This document shows, piece after piece, positions 28,638-40,200 of a stretch of 64,000 nucleotides of DNA. This DNA is from Lucinisca nassula (Eukaryota > Mollusca > Bivalvia > Lucinida > Lucinidae): the NCBI GenBank assembly GCA_963580285.1, contig OY757012.1:170831994-170895993 (forward strand), in the 5' to 3' direction. Positions within the stretch are counted from its first letter, which is position 1. Each line of letters starts with the position of its first letter. Below the pieces are notes generated by a model, which searched no databases, was not told where the DNA came from, and saw only the letters and a program-made list of their open reading frames with translations. The translations under genes and the position numbers were made by a program.

Positions 28638-31002
28638 AGCTCACCTGTCACGTAGTGACAAGGTGAGCTTTTGGGATCACTTTTTGTCCGTCGTCCATCG
28701 TGCGTGCGTCCGTGCGTGCGTAAACTTTTTCTTCAAACAACATCTCCTCCTAAACTACTGATCGGATTTTGACCAAACTTCACAGGAATGATCCTTAGGT
28801 GGTCCCCTTTCAAAGTTGTTCAAATGGTTCCGGTCTGTTGCACATCTAGGTCACAGGAGCTAAAAATAGATTTTTTTACTGAAATTTTTAAAAATCTTCT
28901 TCTCTGAAACCACAAGGCCCAGGTCTTTGATATTTGGTATGAAGCTTCATCTAGTGCACCTCTACCAAGATTGTTCAAATGATAGCCCTGGGGCCAAAAA
29001 TGCCCCCGCCCCGGGGGCCTTTAGTTTTACATAGGCTTATATAGGGAAAATCTTTAAAAATCTTCTCCTCTGAAACCGCAAGGCCCAAGTCTTTGAAATT
29101 TGGTGTAAAGGTTCATCTAGTGGACCTCTATCAAGATTGTTCAAATTATAGCCCTGGGGCCAAAAATACCCCTGCCCCGGGGGCCTTTGGTTTTACATAG
29201 GCTTATATAGGGAAAATCTTTCAAAATCTCCTCTCTGAAACCACAAGGCCCAAGTCTTTGATATTTGGTATGAAGCTTCATCTAGTGGACCTCTACCAAG
29301 ATTGTTCAAATTATAGCCCTGGGGCCAAAAATGCCCCCGCCCCGGGGGCCTTTGGTTTTACATAGGCTTATATAGGGAAAATCTTTAAAAATCTTCTCCT
29401 CTGAAACCGCAAGGCCCAAGTCTTTGATATTTGTTGTGAAGCTTCATCTAGTGGACCTCTATCAAGATTGTTCAAATCATAGCCCTGGGGCTAAAAATGC
29501 CCCCGCCCAGGGGCCCTTTCGTTTTACATAGGCTTATATAGGGAAAATATTTAAAAATCTTCTTCTCTAAAACCACAAGGCCCAGGTCTTTAATATTTGG
29601 TATGAAGCTTCATCTAGTGGACCTCTACCAAGATTGTTCAAATTATAGCCCTGGGGCAAAAAATACCCCCGCCCAGGGGGCCTTTGGTTTTACATAGGCT
29701 TATATAGGGAAAATCTTCTTCTCTGAAACCACAAGGCCCAAGTCTTTGATATTTGGTATGAAGCTTCATCTAGTGGACCTCTACCAAGATTGTTCAAATT
29801 ATAGCCCTGGGGCCAAAAATGCCCCCGCCCCAGGGGCCTTTGGTTTTACATAGGCTTATATAGGGAAAATCTTTAAAAATCTTCTTCTCTGAAACCGCAC
29901 TGCCCAGTTCTTTGATATTTTGTGTGAAGCTTCATCTATTGGCCCTCTATCAAGATTGTTCAAATTATAGCCCTAGGGCCAAAAATGCCCCCGCCCCAGG
30001 GCTGTTTGGTTTTACATAGGCTATAGGGAAAATATTTAAAAATGTTCTCTGAAACCACAAGGCCCAGGTCTTTAATATTTGGTATGAAGCTTCATCTAGT
30101 GAACCTCTGCCAAGATTTTTCAAATTATAGCCCTGGGGCCAAAAATGCCCCCGCCCCGGGGGCTTTTGGTTTTACATAGACTTATACAGGGAAAATCTTT
30201 AAAAATCTTGTTTCTCTGAAACAGCAAGGCCCAGTTCTTTGATATTTGGTGTGAAGCTTCATCTAGTGGACCTCAATCAAGATTGTTCAAATTATAGGCC
30301 TAGGGCGAAAAATGCCCCCACCTGCAGGCCCTTTGGTTTTAAATTGGCTTATACAGGGAAAATCTTTAAAAATCTTCTTCTCCAAAACCAGATGGCCCAG
30401 TTCTTTGAAATTCGGTGTGTAGCTTCATCTAGTGGACTTCTACCAAGATTGTTCAAATCATAGCCCTTGGATCAAAAATGCCCCCATCCCGGAACCCTTC
30501 GTTTTTACATTGACTTATATAGGGAAATTAAAAAAAAATCTTCTACTCTGAAACTGCAAGGCCCAGGTCTTTGATATTTGGTGTGTAGCTTCATCTAAAT
30601 TGTTCAAATTATAGCCCTAGGAAATAGAAGTCAAGGCAATGAAAACCTTTGAAAATCTTCTTGTCTGAAAGCAGAAGGCCAAGGTCCTTGATATTTGGAA
30701 TGAAGCTTTGTCTTGTGGATTTCTACCAAGATGGTTCAAATTATAGCCCTGGAGGCAAAAATGGCCTGCCCAGGGGACCCCAAGGCTTATATACAACTCA
30801 TAGACTTACATAAGGAAACCGTTTAAAAATCTTGTCTGAAACCAGAAGTCTCCGTTCTTTGATATTTGGTATGAAGCTTCACCTTTTAGACCACTACCAA
30901 GATTAATCATATTATAGCCCGGGGCCAATAATGGCTCTCCCAGGGGCCCACTTGATACCCTATGGATCAGGTGAGCGATCCAGGGCCATCATGGCCCTCT
31001 TG
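28638..31002 (+). mobile_element. HEL-f: Helitron-like element of ~166-bp units
   Basis: The 5' hairpin is AGCTCACCTGTCACGTAGTG, ACAAGGTGAGCT, then CGTCCATCGTGCGTGCGTCC. About twelve units follow with a 164-167 bp period (28944, 29111, 29275, 29441, 29607 ...): GAAACCACAAGGCCCAGGTC, TTTGATATTTGGTATGAAGC, TTCATCTAGTGGACCTCTAC, CAAGATTGTTCAAATTATAG, CCCTGGGGCCAAAAATGCCC. The 3' end is AGGGCCATCATGGCCCT then CTTGT. No protein is encoded. Confidence 0.75.
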
Positions 31003-31043
31003 TTTTCAACAGGTCCCCCTTACCTGTCTTATCATAATTTTAT

Positions 31044-31172
31044 GTTTGTTTTGTTTTGGAGTTTAATGGCCCAGTCAACACTATTTAGGTCATTTTTGAG
31101 CCAGTCAGTTTACCTATCCACACTTTTCCTGGGCAGGCTTATACGAAAGGGGTTAACCAGTACAGTGCAGGC
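31044..31172 (-). mobile_element. SINE-1 3' fragment
   Basis: TTTTGGAGTTTAATGGCCCA, GTCAACACTATTTAGGTCAT, TTTTGAGCCAGTCAGTTTAC, CCTGGGCAGGCTTATACG, TTAACCAGTACAGTGCA in reverse orientation. It runs directly into the following SINE-3. Confidence 0.75.
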
Positions 31173-31310
31173 CCCAGCCCATTGGGGCTTGAAGAAATAG
31201 ATGGGCTGCATGATGCTTCTACGCATGCTTATTTCATCTCAATGTTGGGTAAAAGTCCCACAAAATTGGAAGCAACATCTCCAAAGTTATACCTCAAATC
31301 AAACAAAAAC
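31170..31310 (+). mobile_element. SINE-3 with internal deletion
   Basis: CCCATTGGGGCTTGAAGAAA, TAGATGGGCTGCATGATGCT jumps directly to ATTTCATCTCAATGTTGGGT, AAAATTGGAAGCAACATCTC. About 150 bp of the middle is missing. Confidence 0.7.
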
Positions 31311-31589
31311 CGCCAGGTTAGACCCAATCCATCTAATCTACTGGTGATACATATGAAGCCACATTACAGGTAGCCATATAAGCTATCAATTCTATCCTAC
31401 AAAGGACACACTGAGCACTGTTGACTTGTAGTTCTATCTTGTTTTTTAAGTGTCTTAAACGGTTCCTGGTCAGATCATGTGATCTCCATATTTGGAAGTG
31501 AGCAGAATCAGTTCAGATTTAAGGAAATTATGGCTGCCCAAATAATGGTACCCCTCCAAAGAACGAGTATAGAATACTGCTCAGCATGC

Positions 31590-31800
31590 TAAAGGTTAAC
31601 CCATAAAATGCCAATCACGACAATTGTTGTCTGCTTTGTCTGCCGGTTACTTCAAGTCATTTTTGCTAACAGTGTGAACCCAGATTAGACTGCTCCACTA
31701 GGAGAAGTCTGATCTGGGTTCACACTGTATGCAAAAAATTTTTTAAAAGTTTGAGACGACATTTTCACATGTAGATTTTCTTGGTGTTTTAACGGTTGAA
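31590..31800 (+). repeat. M-type hairpin-core repeat
   Basis: AATGCCAATCACGACAATTG, TTGTCTGCTTTGTCTGCCGG, TTACTTCAAGTCATTTTTGC, the hairpin AACAGTGTGAACCCAGATTA / TCTGATCTGGGTTCACACTG (31665-31731) and AAAAGTTTGAGACGACATTT. The flanks match 52040-52215. The stem is perfect here. Confidence 0.7.
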
Positions 31801-31869
31801 ATTTAATTTTAGGTAATGTTGGTTGGTACCTGATGCTTCGTCTCTTGTCAGGCCCATCCTAGTCTAAAA

Positions 31870-32725
31870 TAGCCCCAGCATTTCATGCTATTGATTCCTC
31901 ACCATTGTTTTATCTCTGCAATTGTTTGATTTTATGACCTCGGAGATGTTGCACTGATGAGTTAGGAAGCCTTCATGCAGACTGAACAAATTATTTTTCT
32001 AAAACATGACGGAAGTAAGGGCGAGGATTGCAGCTGCGTAAAATAGATTGAAGGCCCCCAGTGAAATACTTTTCACTGACCATCCCGGGGAGTTTCTTCT
32101 GTCGTGGTTTATTTTTGTTATAATTGGTCTTTGAATGTGTGCAGGTGATATCCTTTAAAACCTGAAGAAACCTATAAAGCCTTTATTTTGATGAAAAAAA
32201 AAAAACAACCTTTATTTTGGCAAATTTCTTAAAATGTTCATGAAAAGTGGCTTAAAACTTTGCTATCATACCAGATAAATAGCGTCTTCCATCTCTGGAG
32301 GACGAAACAGCACTTCTGAGACGCCACATGATGTTATGAAGACAATAGAAGTTGATTTGTCATGTCACATGATGTTCAAAGCAGGTATTTATGGCATAGA
32401 CAAACAGAAACAAGGCGAGAAAAAAAGTATTTATTTTGTTCAAAATGCAGTTGAAAAAAATATTCCTTTTACCTAAAATAGCCTTTATATAAAAACCTTT
32501 ATTTTCAAAAGAGCTTGTGTGTGTATCGTTTATATACAGTATTTTTGTTTTGAACAACCAATTGGCCATTTTATGAGAAAGTAACTGTCCTTTTGGCTTT
32601 TTCGCTAGGGTCTAGATATTTCATGTTCGTGCTTCTTTGACTTTGGTGTCTCTGATGGGATGTGTGGGTTAATTGTATTGATTCCTGATCATTGCCTTCC
32701 CTTCTTTTTTGGAAGGGTCAGCCCT
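31870..32725 (+). repeat. REP-J copy interrupted at 32155-32505
   Basis: GATGTTGCACTGATGAGTTA, GACGGAAGTAAGGGCGAGGA and TTATTTTTGTTATAATTGGT precede an A/T-rich insert (CCTTTATTTT repeated), then TGTGTATCGTTTATATACAG, CAACCAATTGGCCATTTTAT, GAAAGTAACTGTCCTTTTGG resume the family. Confidence 0.6.
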
Positions 32726-32849
32726 TTCACCCCCTTGTTTTTGAGGTTTACTTTTCTGTCTTCAGTTTAATAGACAGAACCATTATTCCAAATATTAGAT
32801 TTTTCCATATAAATACTGCAACCTGATGGCTTTTTTTTTTTGGTTTTGG

Positions 32850-33048
32850 TTTTTCAAGACTATTTCACTCATATCAAGCCGATCGTTAATCAGAGGTGGG
32901 TGAAAAACGGAGTACCCGGAGAAAAACCACCTGACCTTCCGTTGCAGAACTTGGCGTCTCACATGTGACCCAAGCGAGGCTCGAACCACAGCGGTGAGAG
33001 ACCTAATGATCAAGAGTCAGCGTTCTTAACCAATTGGGCCACGGAGGC
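32850..33048 (-). mobile_element. SINE-5, full copy
   Basis: Reverse complement begins GGGCCTCCGTGGCCCAATTG, GTTAAGAACGCTGACTCTTG, ATCATTAGGTCTCTCACCGC, TGTGGTTCGAGCC (B-box-like), TCGCTTGGGTCACATGTGAG, ACGCCAAGTTCTGCAACGGA, GGTGGTTTTTCTCCGGGTAC, CACCCACCTCTGATTAACGA. A tRNA-like origin is likely. Confidence 0.7.
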
Positions 33049-33189
33049 CCGTTACAACCTGATGGCAGAGTAGTTCCAGATGAAATGGCTAGTTACAAGT
33101 CTGCTTGTGTGCTTCTACACTGTCAGATAATTTATATGATTTACATAGGCTTAACAATTGTTTAACCTGCAAAACCTGAAAAGGAATCT

Positions 33190-33258
33190 GGGCAAACAGT
33201 GGAGACCCAGATTAGGTGCTGCATTATGTGGCATTTGAACTGGGTCTACACTGTTCAC
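33190..33258. repeat. Hairpin core, isolated copy
   Basis: GGCAAACAGTGGAGACCCAG, ATTAGGTGCTGCATTATGTG, GCATTTGAACTGGGTCTACA, CTGTTCAC. The inner stem is partly decayed; no clear family flank. Confidence 0.55.
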
Positions 33259-33281
33259 TATCAAAATCAGAATATAGACAA

Positions 33282-33575
33282 CAAGAGCACCGCATGCGGG
33301 TGCCAACGCTCGTCTGCAGTTTCTTTTAGAAAACCAAAGTTCTAAGTCAAACAAGAGCAATCAAATTGCAAGATGGAGTTATAAAACTTGTAGGGAATGT
33401 AGCTCTTGTGATGGTGAGTATGTGTATGAAGTTTCATGAAGGTAGGCCAAATACTTTTGGAAATATGGTCAAGGTTAAGGTTTTCGGTTAAGGATGACGC
33501 CAGACGACAACGAAGACGCCGGAGTGATGACAATAGCTCGAAAGTTTTTTTTTCAAAAAACAGACGAGCTAAAAA
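33282..33575 (-). mobile_element. HEL-g: short Helitron-like element
   Basis: Read on the minus strand, it starts TTTTAGCTCGTCTGTTTTTT and ends GTTGGCACCCGCATGCGGTG, CTCTTGT: a hairpin followed by TCTTGT as in the larger elements. At about 295 bp it has essentially one unit (AGTTTCATGAAGGTAGGCC) between the ends. Confidence 0.65.
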
Positions 33576-33579
33576 TGGA

Positions 33580-34340
33580 CTTGACACCCCTTATATTGCA
33601 AATGTCAGTTTACAAAGGGTTAAGAGGCTAACCTTCAGGGGAGGAAGCTTCTTCAAAAAACAGGTCTAAGGCTAAGAAGGAAATTTTTGATTCGTAGATC
33701 CCCCTTTTGGCTCAAGTTCATAGGAAAACCAACAAAAAAAATCCTGGAAATAGCCTCATTTTCACCTTGAATGGCATGATATAGCCAATATTTGTGACAA
33801 CCCTACTCTCTAATGGTCAAGTCTATTTCTCAAGGACTATAAGAGCTTCATTAATGGTATTTGGTACAAACTTGCATCTAGGGATAACAATTTTAACTTC
33901 AATGTAAGCATCCATATTTGACCTTGCCCTACATTTTATGGTTCACTGACTTTGTTACGGTAACTGTTGAGTCAACCCTGGCATTCAACCTGACTTTCAT
34001 GTCCATTTCGCCAGAAAGAGCTTTGTACAAGCTTGCATCTAGGAATAGCAATTTTTGTGCAAGCATCCATGTTTGATCTGGACATACATTTCATTGTTTG
34101 GTGACCCTGTGCCAAGAGGCTTCAGCGTTGGTCATTTTACAAATGTTGATGGACAGCAGCATATCCATATTATATGCTCACCTGGAGCATTTGGATCAGA
34201 GATAAAAAGATGGTTCTCATCCTACCAACAGTTAGCTTCAAGGACCTAATGGTGTTCAGCGGTTGTTTGGATTCTCTATCAACACGAACATGTTATGTGC
34301 ATTGCTGACCACTGATCTATACCATGTTTACCATTGCTAC
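33580..34340. other. Degraded repeat sequence, no gene
   Basis: Fragments such as GAGCTTCATTAATGGTATTTGGTACAAACTTGCATCTAGG and GAGCTTTGTACAAGCTTGCATCTAGG recur once within the stretch, suggesting an old unit-type element. No exon seen. Confidence 0.4.
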
Positions 34341-34349
34341 ATAACACCA

Positions 34350-34886
34350 GAGATTCAACTTCGGTGAAGTTGATGTCGCACCTGCTCCCCACACAAAAAA
34401 TAGAAGATTATTTAAGGCAGAAGAAATGAATATAGGGCTTTGAGAAGAATCCATAGCCTATATATGTGAGGTAAAAAACTGACTAAGTTCACAATGTGGA
34501 AAAAGTGATAAAAATTGATCCCAAGATAAAGTCCAAACCACATGCACATCCTCATACCATAGCCAAAACACACACAAAGTTTCAGAATGATCAATATAAA
34601 ACTGTAAGAGGAATTGCGATGACAAGAGGTACCGATCATATATCAATTGAAGGTTAAAAATGACTCACAATGTGGAAAAAGTGACAAAAAATGATCCGAC
34701 GATAAAGTCCAAATCACATGTGCATCCTCATACCATGGCAAAAACACACACAAAGTTTCAAAATAATCGGTATGAAACTGTAGGAGGTGTTGCGATGACA
34801 AGACACCCAGTGTAAAATGTTGACAGAAAGACGGACGGATGGAAACTTGCATGCCTATGTCTTCCTGCTAAAGCAGGTGCGACAAA
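34350..34886 (-). mobile_element. HEL-h: Helitron-like element of two ~176-bp units
   Basis: Minus-strand end: CGACATCAACTTCACCGAAG, TTGAATCTCTGG (hairpin CAACTTC/GAAGTTG). Units with CACAATGTGGAAAAAGTGA at 34490 and 34667, CATCCTCATACCATRGC and AGTTTCARAATRATC. The 5' end is GTCGCACCTGCTTTAGCAGG, with CCGTCCGTC-type sequence next to it. Confidence 0.6.
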
Positions 34887-34979
34887 AAGTGTCTCAACCC
34901 CACTTTGATAAAGTTGGAGTGGAGAGGGCTACTGTCCTTAGGTCAGTTCTTCCGTAACCTGTTATTTTTATTCTCAAAA

Positions 34980-36091
34980 ACCATACAAGAAGACCATATT
35001 CAAGCTATGAACCTGTGCCTCCTGGTTTCAGACAAGATTTTTTGAACAATCTTGGTATAGGTCCACTGGAAGAGGCTGTGTGCCAAAAAGCCCCCACCCC
35101 ACAACTGTACAACACGTGACCACTGGGGCGGCAAGGCCATTTTTGGCCCCAGGGCTATGGTTTGAACAATCTTGATAGAGATCCACTAGATGACATTGAG
35201 TGCCAAATATCAAATACCTTGGCCTTCTGGTTTCAGAAAGATTTGTTAAAGGCTTTCCTTGTATAAAAGTCTATGCAAAACAAATGGGCAATGGGACAGG
35301 ACCATTTTTCTGGCCCCAGGGCTGTAATCAGAATAATCTTGATAGCTGTACCAAATATTAAAGGCCTGAGCCTTCTGGTTTCAGACAAAGATGTTTTAAT
35401 GTTTTACATAAGTCTATGTAAAATGTGTACCCAGGGTATGGTCAGTTTTTACTGTAGGGCCATAATTTGAACAAGCTTGGTAGAGGTCCACTTGATGAAG
35501 CTACATGCCAAATACCAAAGAACTGGGCCTTCTTGTTTCAGACAAAAGGAATTTTGAAGATCTTTCCTAATTTTGACCTTCTGTTGCCAAGGCAACCATA
35601 GTTCTACATGGAATGGAATTGTTTGAACAGCTTTGGCAGAGGACCACCAGAAGATCATTTCTGTAGAGTTTGGTTACAATGCATTGAGAGCCGGCCTTGG
35701 TAGCTCAGTCGGATGCACGTCTGACTGGTGATCAGGACGTGGGTTCGATAATTGCCAGGGTTGGCAACATTCTGTCGTGGAAATTGATCACGAAATCTTT
35801 TCTACGGTCATTCTCTCCCTTCGGCTGATTCAATAAGGGCAGTTGTCAGTTTCTGGCAAAAGAATGTGCACTGTACTGGTTAACCGCTTAAGCCTGCCCA
35901 GGAAAAGTGGATAGGTAAACTGACCGGCTCAAAAATGACCTAAAATAGTGTTGACTGGGCCTTTTAAACTCCAAAAACAAACAATGCAGTAAGTGGTTTA
36001 TTTGGAGATGTTGTTATTGATGGACAAATGAAGCCGGACAGTAACTGATCACAAAAGCTCCCCAAAGCCTTTGGCTCAGGTGAGCTAAAAA
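34980..36091 (-). mobile_element. HEL-i: 166-bp-unit relative carrying SINE-1
   Basis: Units GGTTTCAGACAAGA, GAACAATCTTGGTAGAGGTC, CACTAGATGA and AGGGCTATGGTTTGAAC run in reverse orientation, as in 57.6-60.7 kb but more diverged. The right end is CTCCCCAAAGCCTTTGGCTC, AGGTGAGCTAAAA. SINE-1 at 35692-35988 lies within it. The left end is unclear. Confidence 0.55.
35692..35988 (+). mobile_element. SINE-1, full-length
   Basis: The head GCCTTGGTAGCTCAGTCGGA (A box), TGCACGTCTGACTGGTGATC, GTGGGTTCGATAATTGCC (B box), then GGTTGGCAACATTCTGTCGT, GGAAATTGATCACGAAATCT, GCTGATTCAATAAGGGCAGT, CTGGTTAACCGCTTAAGCCT, GGCTCAAAAATGACCTAAAA, TTGACTGGGCC and a CAAAAACAAACAA tail. It is the reference copy for the family in this window. 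Confidence 0.85.
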
Positions 36092-36287
36092 GCTAGACCC
36101 CTCAATCTTGAGTGAACAATTATAGTGACTTGAACCATGCAAGAGACAATTGGCCGTCTTGGCTTATTTGTTCTGTTTTACTTCTCTCCATACAGGCCAT
36201 TTTAAATGTTTCGCAAAAGCTAGAAGTCTTAAAGTCGGCAAGGGTATTTTATACATGTACAATGAAGACAAGTATCATGTAAGAGAT

Positions 36288-36601
36288 GCCGGCCTCCGTA
36301 GCTCATTCGTATGCGTGTCTGACTAATGATCAGGAGGACGCAGATTCGATACCTGCCCGGGTCGGCAACATCCTTTCGTGGAGATTGATCATGAAATCTT
36401 TTCTACACTTATTCTCTCCCTTGTGCTGATTCAATAAGGGCAGTTGTCAGTTTCTGGCAAAAGCATGTGCACTGTACTGGTTAACCGCTTACGTATAAGC
36501 CTGCCGTGGAAAAGTACGGATAGGTAAACTGACCGGCTCAAAAATGACCTAAAACAGTATTGACTGGGCCGTTAAACTCCAATACAAACAAACAAACAAA
36601 T
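36288..36601 (+). mobile_element. SINE-1, full-length
   Basis: GGCCTCCGTAGCTCATTCGT, ATGCGTGTCTGACTAATGAT, CAGATTCGATACCTGCC, GGTCGGCAACATCCTTTCGT and the same body and tail as 35692-35988, ending CAAACAAACAAACAAAT. Confidence 0.85.
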
Positions 36602-36711
36602 CAGGTAAGAGACAATGGACTTTATTATTCTCTGGGGTATAGTCGGATCCTCTAACAGCTTTAAGTGTCTTGTGGTCTTGTTGAGACTTTGCCACCAAAT
36701 CTGTCTTAGAG

Positions 36712-36850
36712 TTTACGTCCCACCAACAGCAAGGTCATATTGTGATGGAATCTCGATTTGACTCATCAGAAAGTCAGGAGAAGCCCAGGATCAAACCCAC
36801 AACCCCTGGTTTATGAGGTGAGTAGCACAACCACTACACCAAGGGATCTT
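36712..36850 (-). mobile_element. SINE-4 copy, minus strand
   Basis: GAGTTTACGTCCCACCAACA, GCAAGGTCATATTG, GACTCATCAGAAAGTCAGGA, GAAGCCCAGGATCAAACCCA, CCCCTGGTTTATGAGGTGAG, TAGCACAACCACTACACCAA. Confidence 0.75.
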
Positions 36851-36899
36851 CTACCACCAAATCTGTAAGTTTAAACTATGTGGGAAACCCCCAAAAGCA

Positions 36900-37100
36900 A
36901 TACTTGTCAACAGTGCAGGGCCAGATGAGATGCCGCAGAATGCAGTCTGGCCTGAGAAAACTATGTAAACCCAGATGAGATGCTGCAGAACACAGTATCT
37001 CATCAGGGCCTCAGAATGCAGTCTGGCCTGAGCAAACTGTAAACCCATATGAGATGCTGCAGAACAGTGCAATTTATCAGGGTCTACACGGTTTGCCTAT
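36900..37100 (+). repeat. N-type hairpin core, tandemly expanded
   Basis: GCAGGGCCAGATGAGATGCC, then three repeats of AAACCCAKATGAGATGCTGC AGAAC with CTGCAGAACACAGTATCTCATCAGGGCCTC and ATGCAGTCTGGCCTGAG; the closing arm is ATCAGGGTCTACACGGTTTG. Arms have been duplicated unevenly. Confidence 0.6.
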
Positions 37101-37297
37101 CATCCAGCTAATTTTAGACTCATGGAATAGTACAGTGGAACACGCCTACAGAACGATAGAATGTGTAACCATTGGGTAAGAACGTGAAGCAATTAGAGCG
37201 ACATCCGGTGAGGAATTAGATCGCTAAAAAAGGTAAAGAAACTGTGCATTTTCTGTGCTTCATAAGTTATATAATTTTTACGAGGAAGTTATTTAAA

Positions 37298-40200
37298 CAA
37301 GAGGCCCATGGGCCACAATGCTCACCAGAACTCAGGCGGACACTGCCCACTGGCAGCCATGTATGGTTTCAGGTTTTAATTTATTGATTATAAAGTCTCC
37401 CAAACAAACCCCCATTTCAAAATGAGCACCCATGTGGACTCTGTATCTGAAATATTAGGCCTTTTATGAGGAGGAAGGATGAGACATGGACCCAACAGAG
37501 CCCTGAATGGTATCACTGAATCCATCTTATCATAAGGCACATGAATATATATGGTTTAGGTGTTGGGATGTGTACTGTTCCTGAGATATAAGGCCTTTTA
37601 AGCTGCGAAGGGGTTGGAGCACGGCCCTGGCAGACCCCAGGAAAGCCAAGATTGTTGTCGCTGAATGTGTCTTATAATAAGGACCAAGAAAATATATTGT
37701 TTAGGGGTGGGGATATGAACAGTTTCCAAGATATGAGGCCCTCTTATGAAATGAAGAGGAGAGGAATGGCCCCTGTGGACCACCAAGTTTGTGTGACTGA
37801 ATGTGTCTAATCATAAGAAACAAGAATATATATGATTATGAGGTGGGGATCTTAATGGTGTCTGAGATATATGGCCTTTTATGAAGTAGAGGCGTGGGCC
37901 ATGGCATCAGCATGTTGCCCTAGCACATAGAGACCACGCATTGATGTGAGTGAATGAGTCTTATTATAGGGAACACAAATATACATATTTTAGGGGTGGG
38001 GATCTGAACAGTTTCTGAGATATATGGCATTTTATGAAGTGGAAGGGTGGGGCATAGCCCCAGCACACCCCCAGATACCCCTAGGTTGGTATCACTGAAT
38101 GTGTCTCATCATAAGGAACAAGAATATATATGGTTTAGGGGTGGGGGTTGTGAATGGTTTCTGAGATATTGAGCCTTTTACGAAGTGGAGGGGGTTGGGC
38201 ATGTCCCGGGCACATCCCAGAGGACCCCCAGGTTGGTTTCAATGAATGCGTCTTATCATAAGAAACAAGAATATATATGGTTTTGGGATGGGGATCTGAA
38301 TGGTTTCCGAGACATATCACCTTTTATGAAGTGGAGTTGTGGGGAACAGCCCCGTGCGGCCCGGGAGACCCTTAGATTGGTATCACTGAATGCGTCTTAT
38401 CATAAGGAACAAGAATTTATATGCTTTAGGGGTGGGGATCTGAACGGTTTCTGAGATATTGGGCTTTTACTAAGTGCAGGGGGTGGGGCATAGCCCTGGC
38501 ACATCCTAGGGGACCCCCAGATTGGTGTCACTGAATGCGTCTTTTCATAAGAAACTAGAATCACGCAGTCGATGGCACGCCATCGCATATCCCCACGCAT
38601 TTTTAAAGATACGCCACTATATAAGTTCTCAATTGCAACTCCTACTCAATCTCAAGATCAAAATTCTGAAAGTGTCACACACTCCTCAGACCAAAGACCT
38701 ATCAGTTCCCAAAGTTTCATGTTTCTATCTGAAACGGCGTAGGAGGAGTTATCCGGTAATCGTTAAAAAGGGGGTTATGGGGGTGAAAATCCAAGTTTTT
38801 GACCTCTGGTGACCTCAAACCTGACCCTAGGGGTCAAATTTTGATTGTTATGTATTCTACTCATTATGCCGTTCGAATTGATATGTCACACGACCAGGTT
38901 CTGAAAACTTTGATTTTTTACCCCCGGGGCACCCCACCCCCTGGCCTGGCCCCTAGGGGTAGGATCAAAATTCCGAAAGTGTCATGCACTCCTCAGACCA
39001 AAGACCTATCAGTTCCCAAAGTTTCATGTTTTTATCTGAAACGGCGTAGGAGGAGTTATCCGGTAATCGTTAAAAAGGGGGTTATGGGGGTGAAAATCCA
39101 AGTTTTTGACCTCTGGTGACCTCAAACCTGACCCTAGGGGTCAAATTTTGATTGTTATGTATTCTACTCATTATGCCTTCGATTTGATATGTCACACGAC
39201 CAGGTTCTAAAAAGTTTGATTTTTTACCCCCGGGGCACCCCACCCCCTTGCCTGTCCCCTAGGGATCGGATCGAAATTCCGAAAGTGTCACGCACTCCTC
39301 AGACCAAAGACCTATCAGTTCCCAAAGTTTCAGGTTTCTATCTGAAACGGCGTAGGAGGAGTTATCCGGTAATCGTTGAAAAGGGGGTTATGGGGGTGAA
39401 AATCCAAGTTTTTGACCTCTGGTGACCTTGGACCTGACCCTAGGGGTCAAATTTTGATTGTTATGTATTCTACTCATTATGCCGTTCGATTTGATATGTC
39501 ACACGTCCAGGTTCTGAAAACTTTGATTTTTTACCCCCGGGGCACCCCACCCCCTGGCCTGACCCCTAGGGGTAGGATCAAAATTCCGAAAGTGTCATGC
39601 ACTCCTCAGACCAAAGACCTATCAGTTCCCAAAGTTTTAAGTTTCTAGCTGTAAAAGTGTGGGAGGAGTTGTCCGGTAAGACGGACGGACGTACGGACGA
39701 CGAAAACAATTACAATATCCCCACTTTTTCTTCGAAAAGCGTGGGGATAACAAGAATATACATGGTTTTGGGGTGGGGATCTGAAGGGTTTCCGAGATAT
39801 ATCACCTTTTATGAAGTGGAAGGTTGGGGCATAGCCCTGGTGCGGCCTGGGAGATCCTTAGGTTCTTACGAAGTGGAGGGGGTTGGGCATAAGCCCCGCC
39901 ACATCCTAGGGGACCCTCAGATTGGTGTCACCGAATGCGTCTTATCATAAGAAACAAGAATATATATAGTTTAGGGGTGGGGATCTGAATGGTTTTTGAG
40001 ATATATGGCATTTATGAAGTGGAAGGGTGGGGCATGGCCCCAGCGCACCCCAGAGAGACCCCAAGGTTGGTATCACTGAATGTGTCTTATCATAAGGAAC
40101 AAGAATATATATGGTTTAGGGGTGGGGATCTCAATGGTTTCTGAGATAAATGGCATTTTATGAAGTGGAGGGGGTGGGGCATGTCCCCGGCACATCCCGG

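Noticed and set aside
38185..39950. Several 60-117-residue plus-strand frames with a shared RRRRSYPVI segment
   Set aside because: They recur with the 307-bp unit of the Helitron-like element and shift with it. No start context, splice signal or homology supports a gene.
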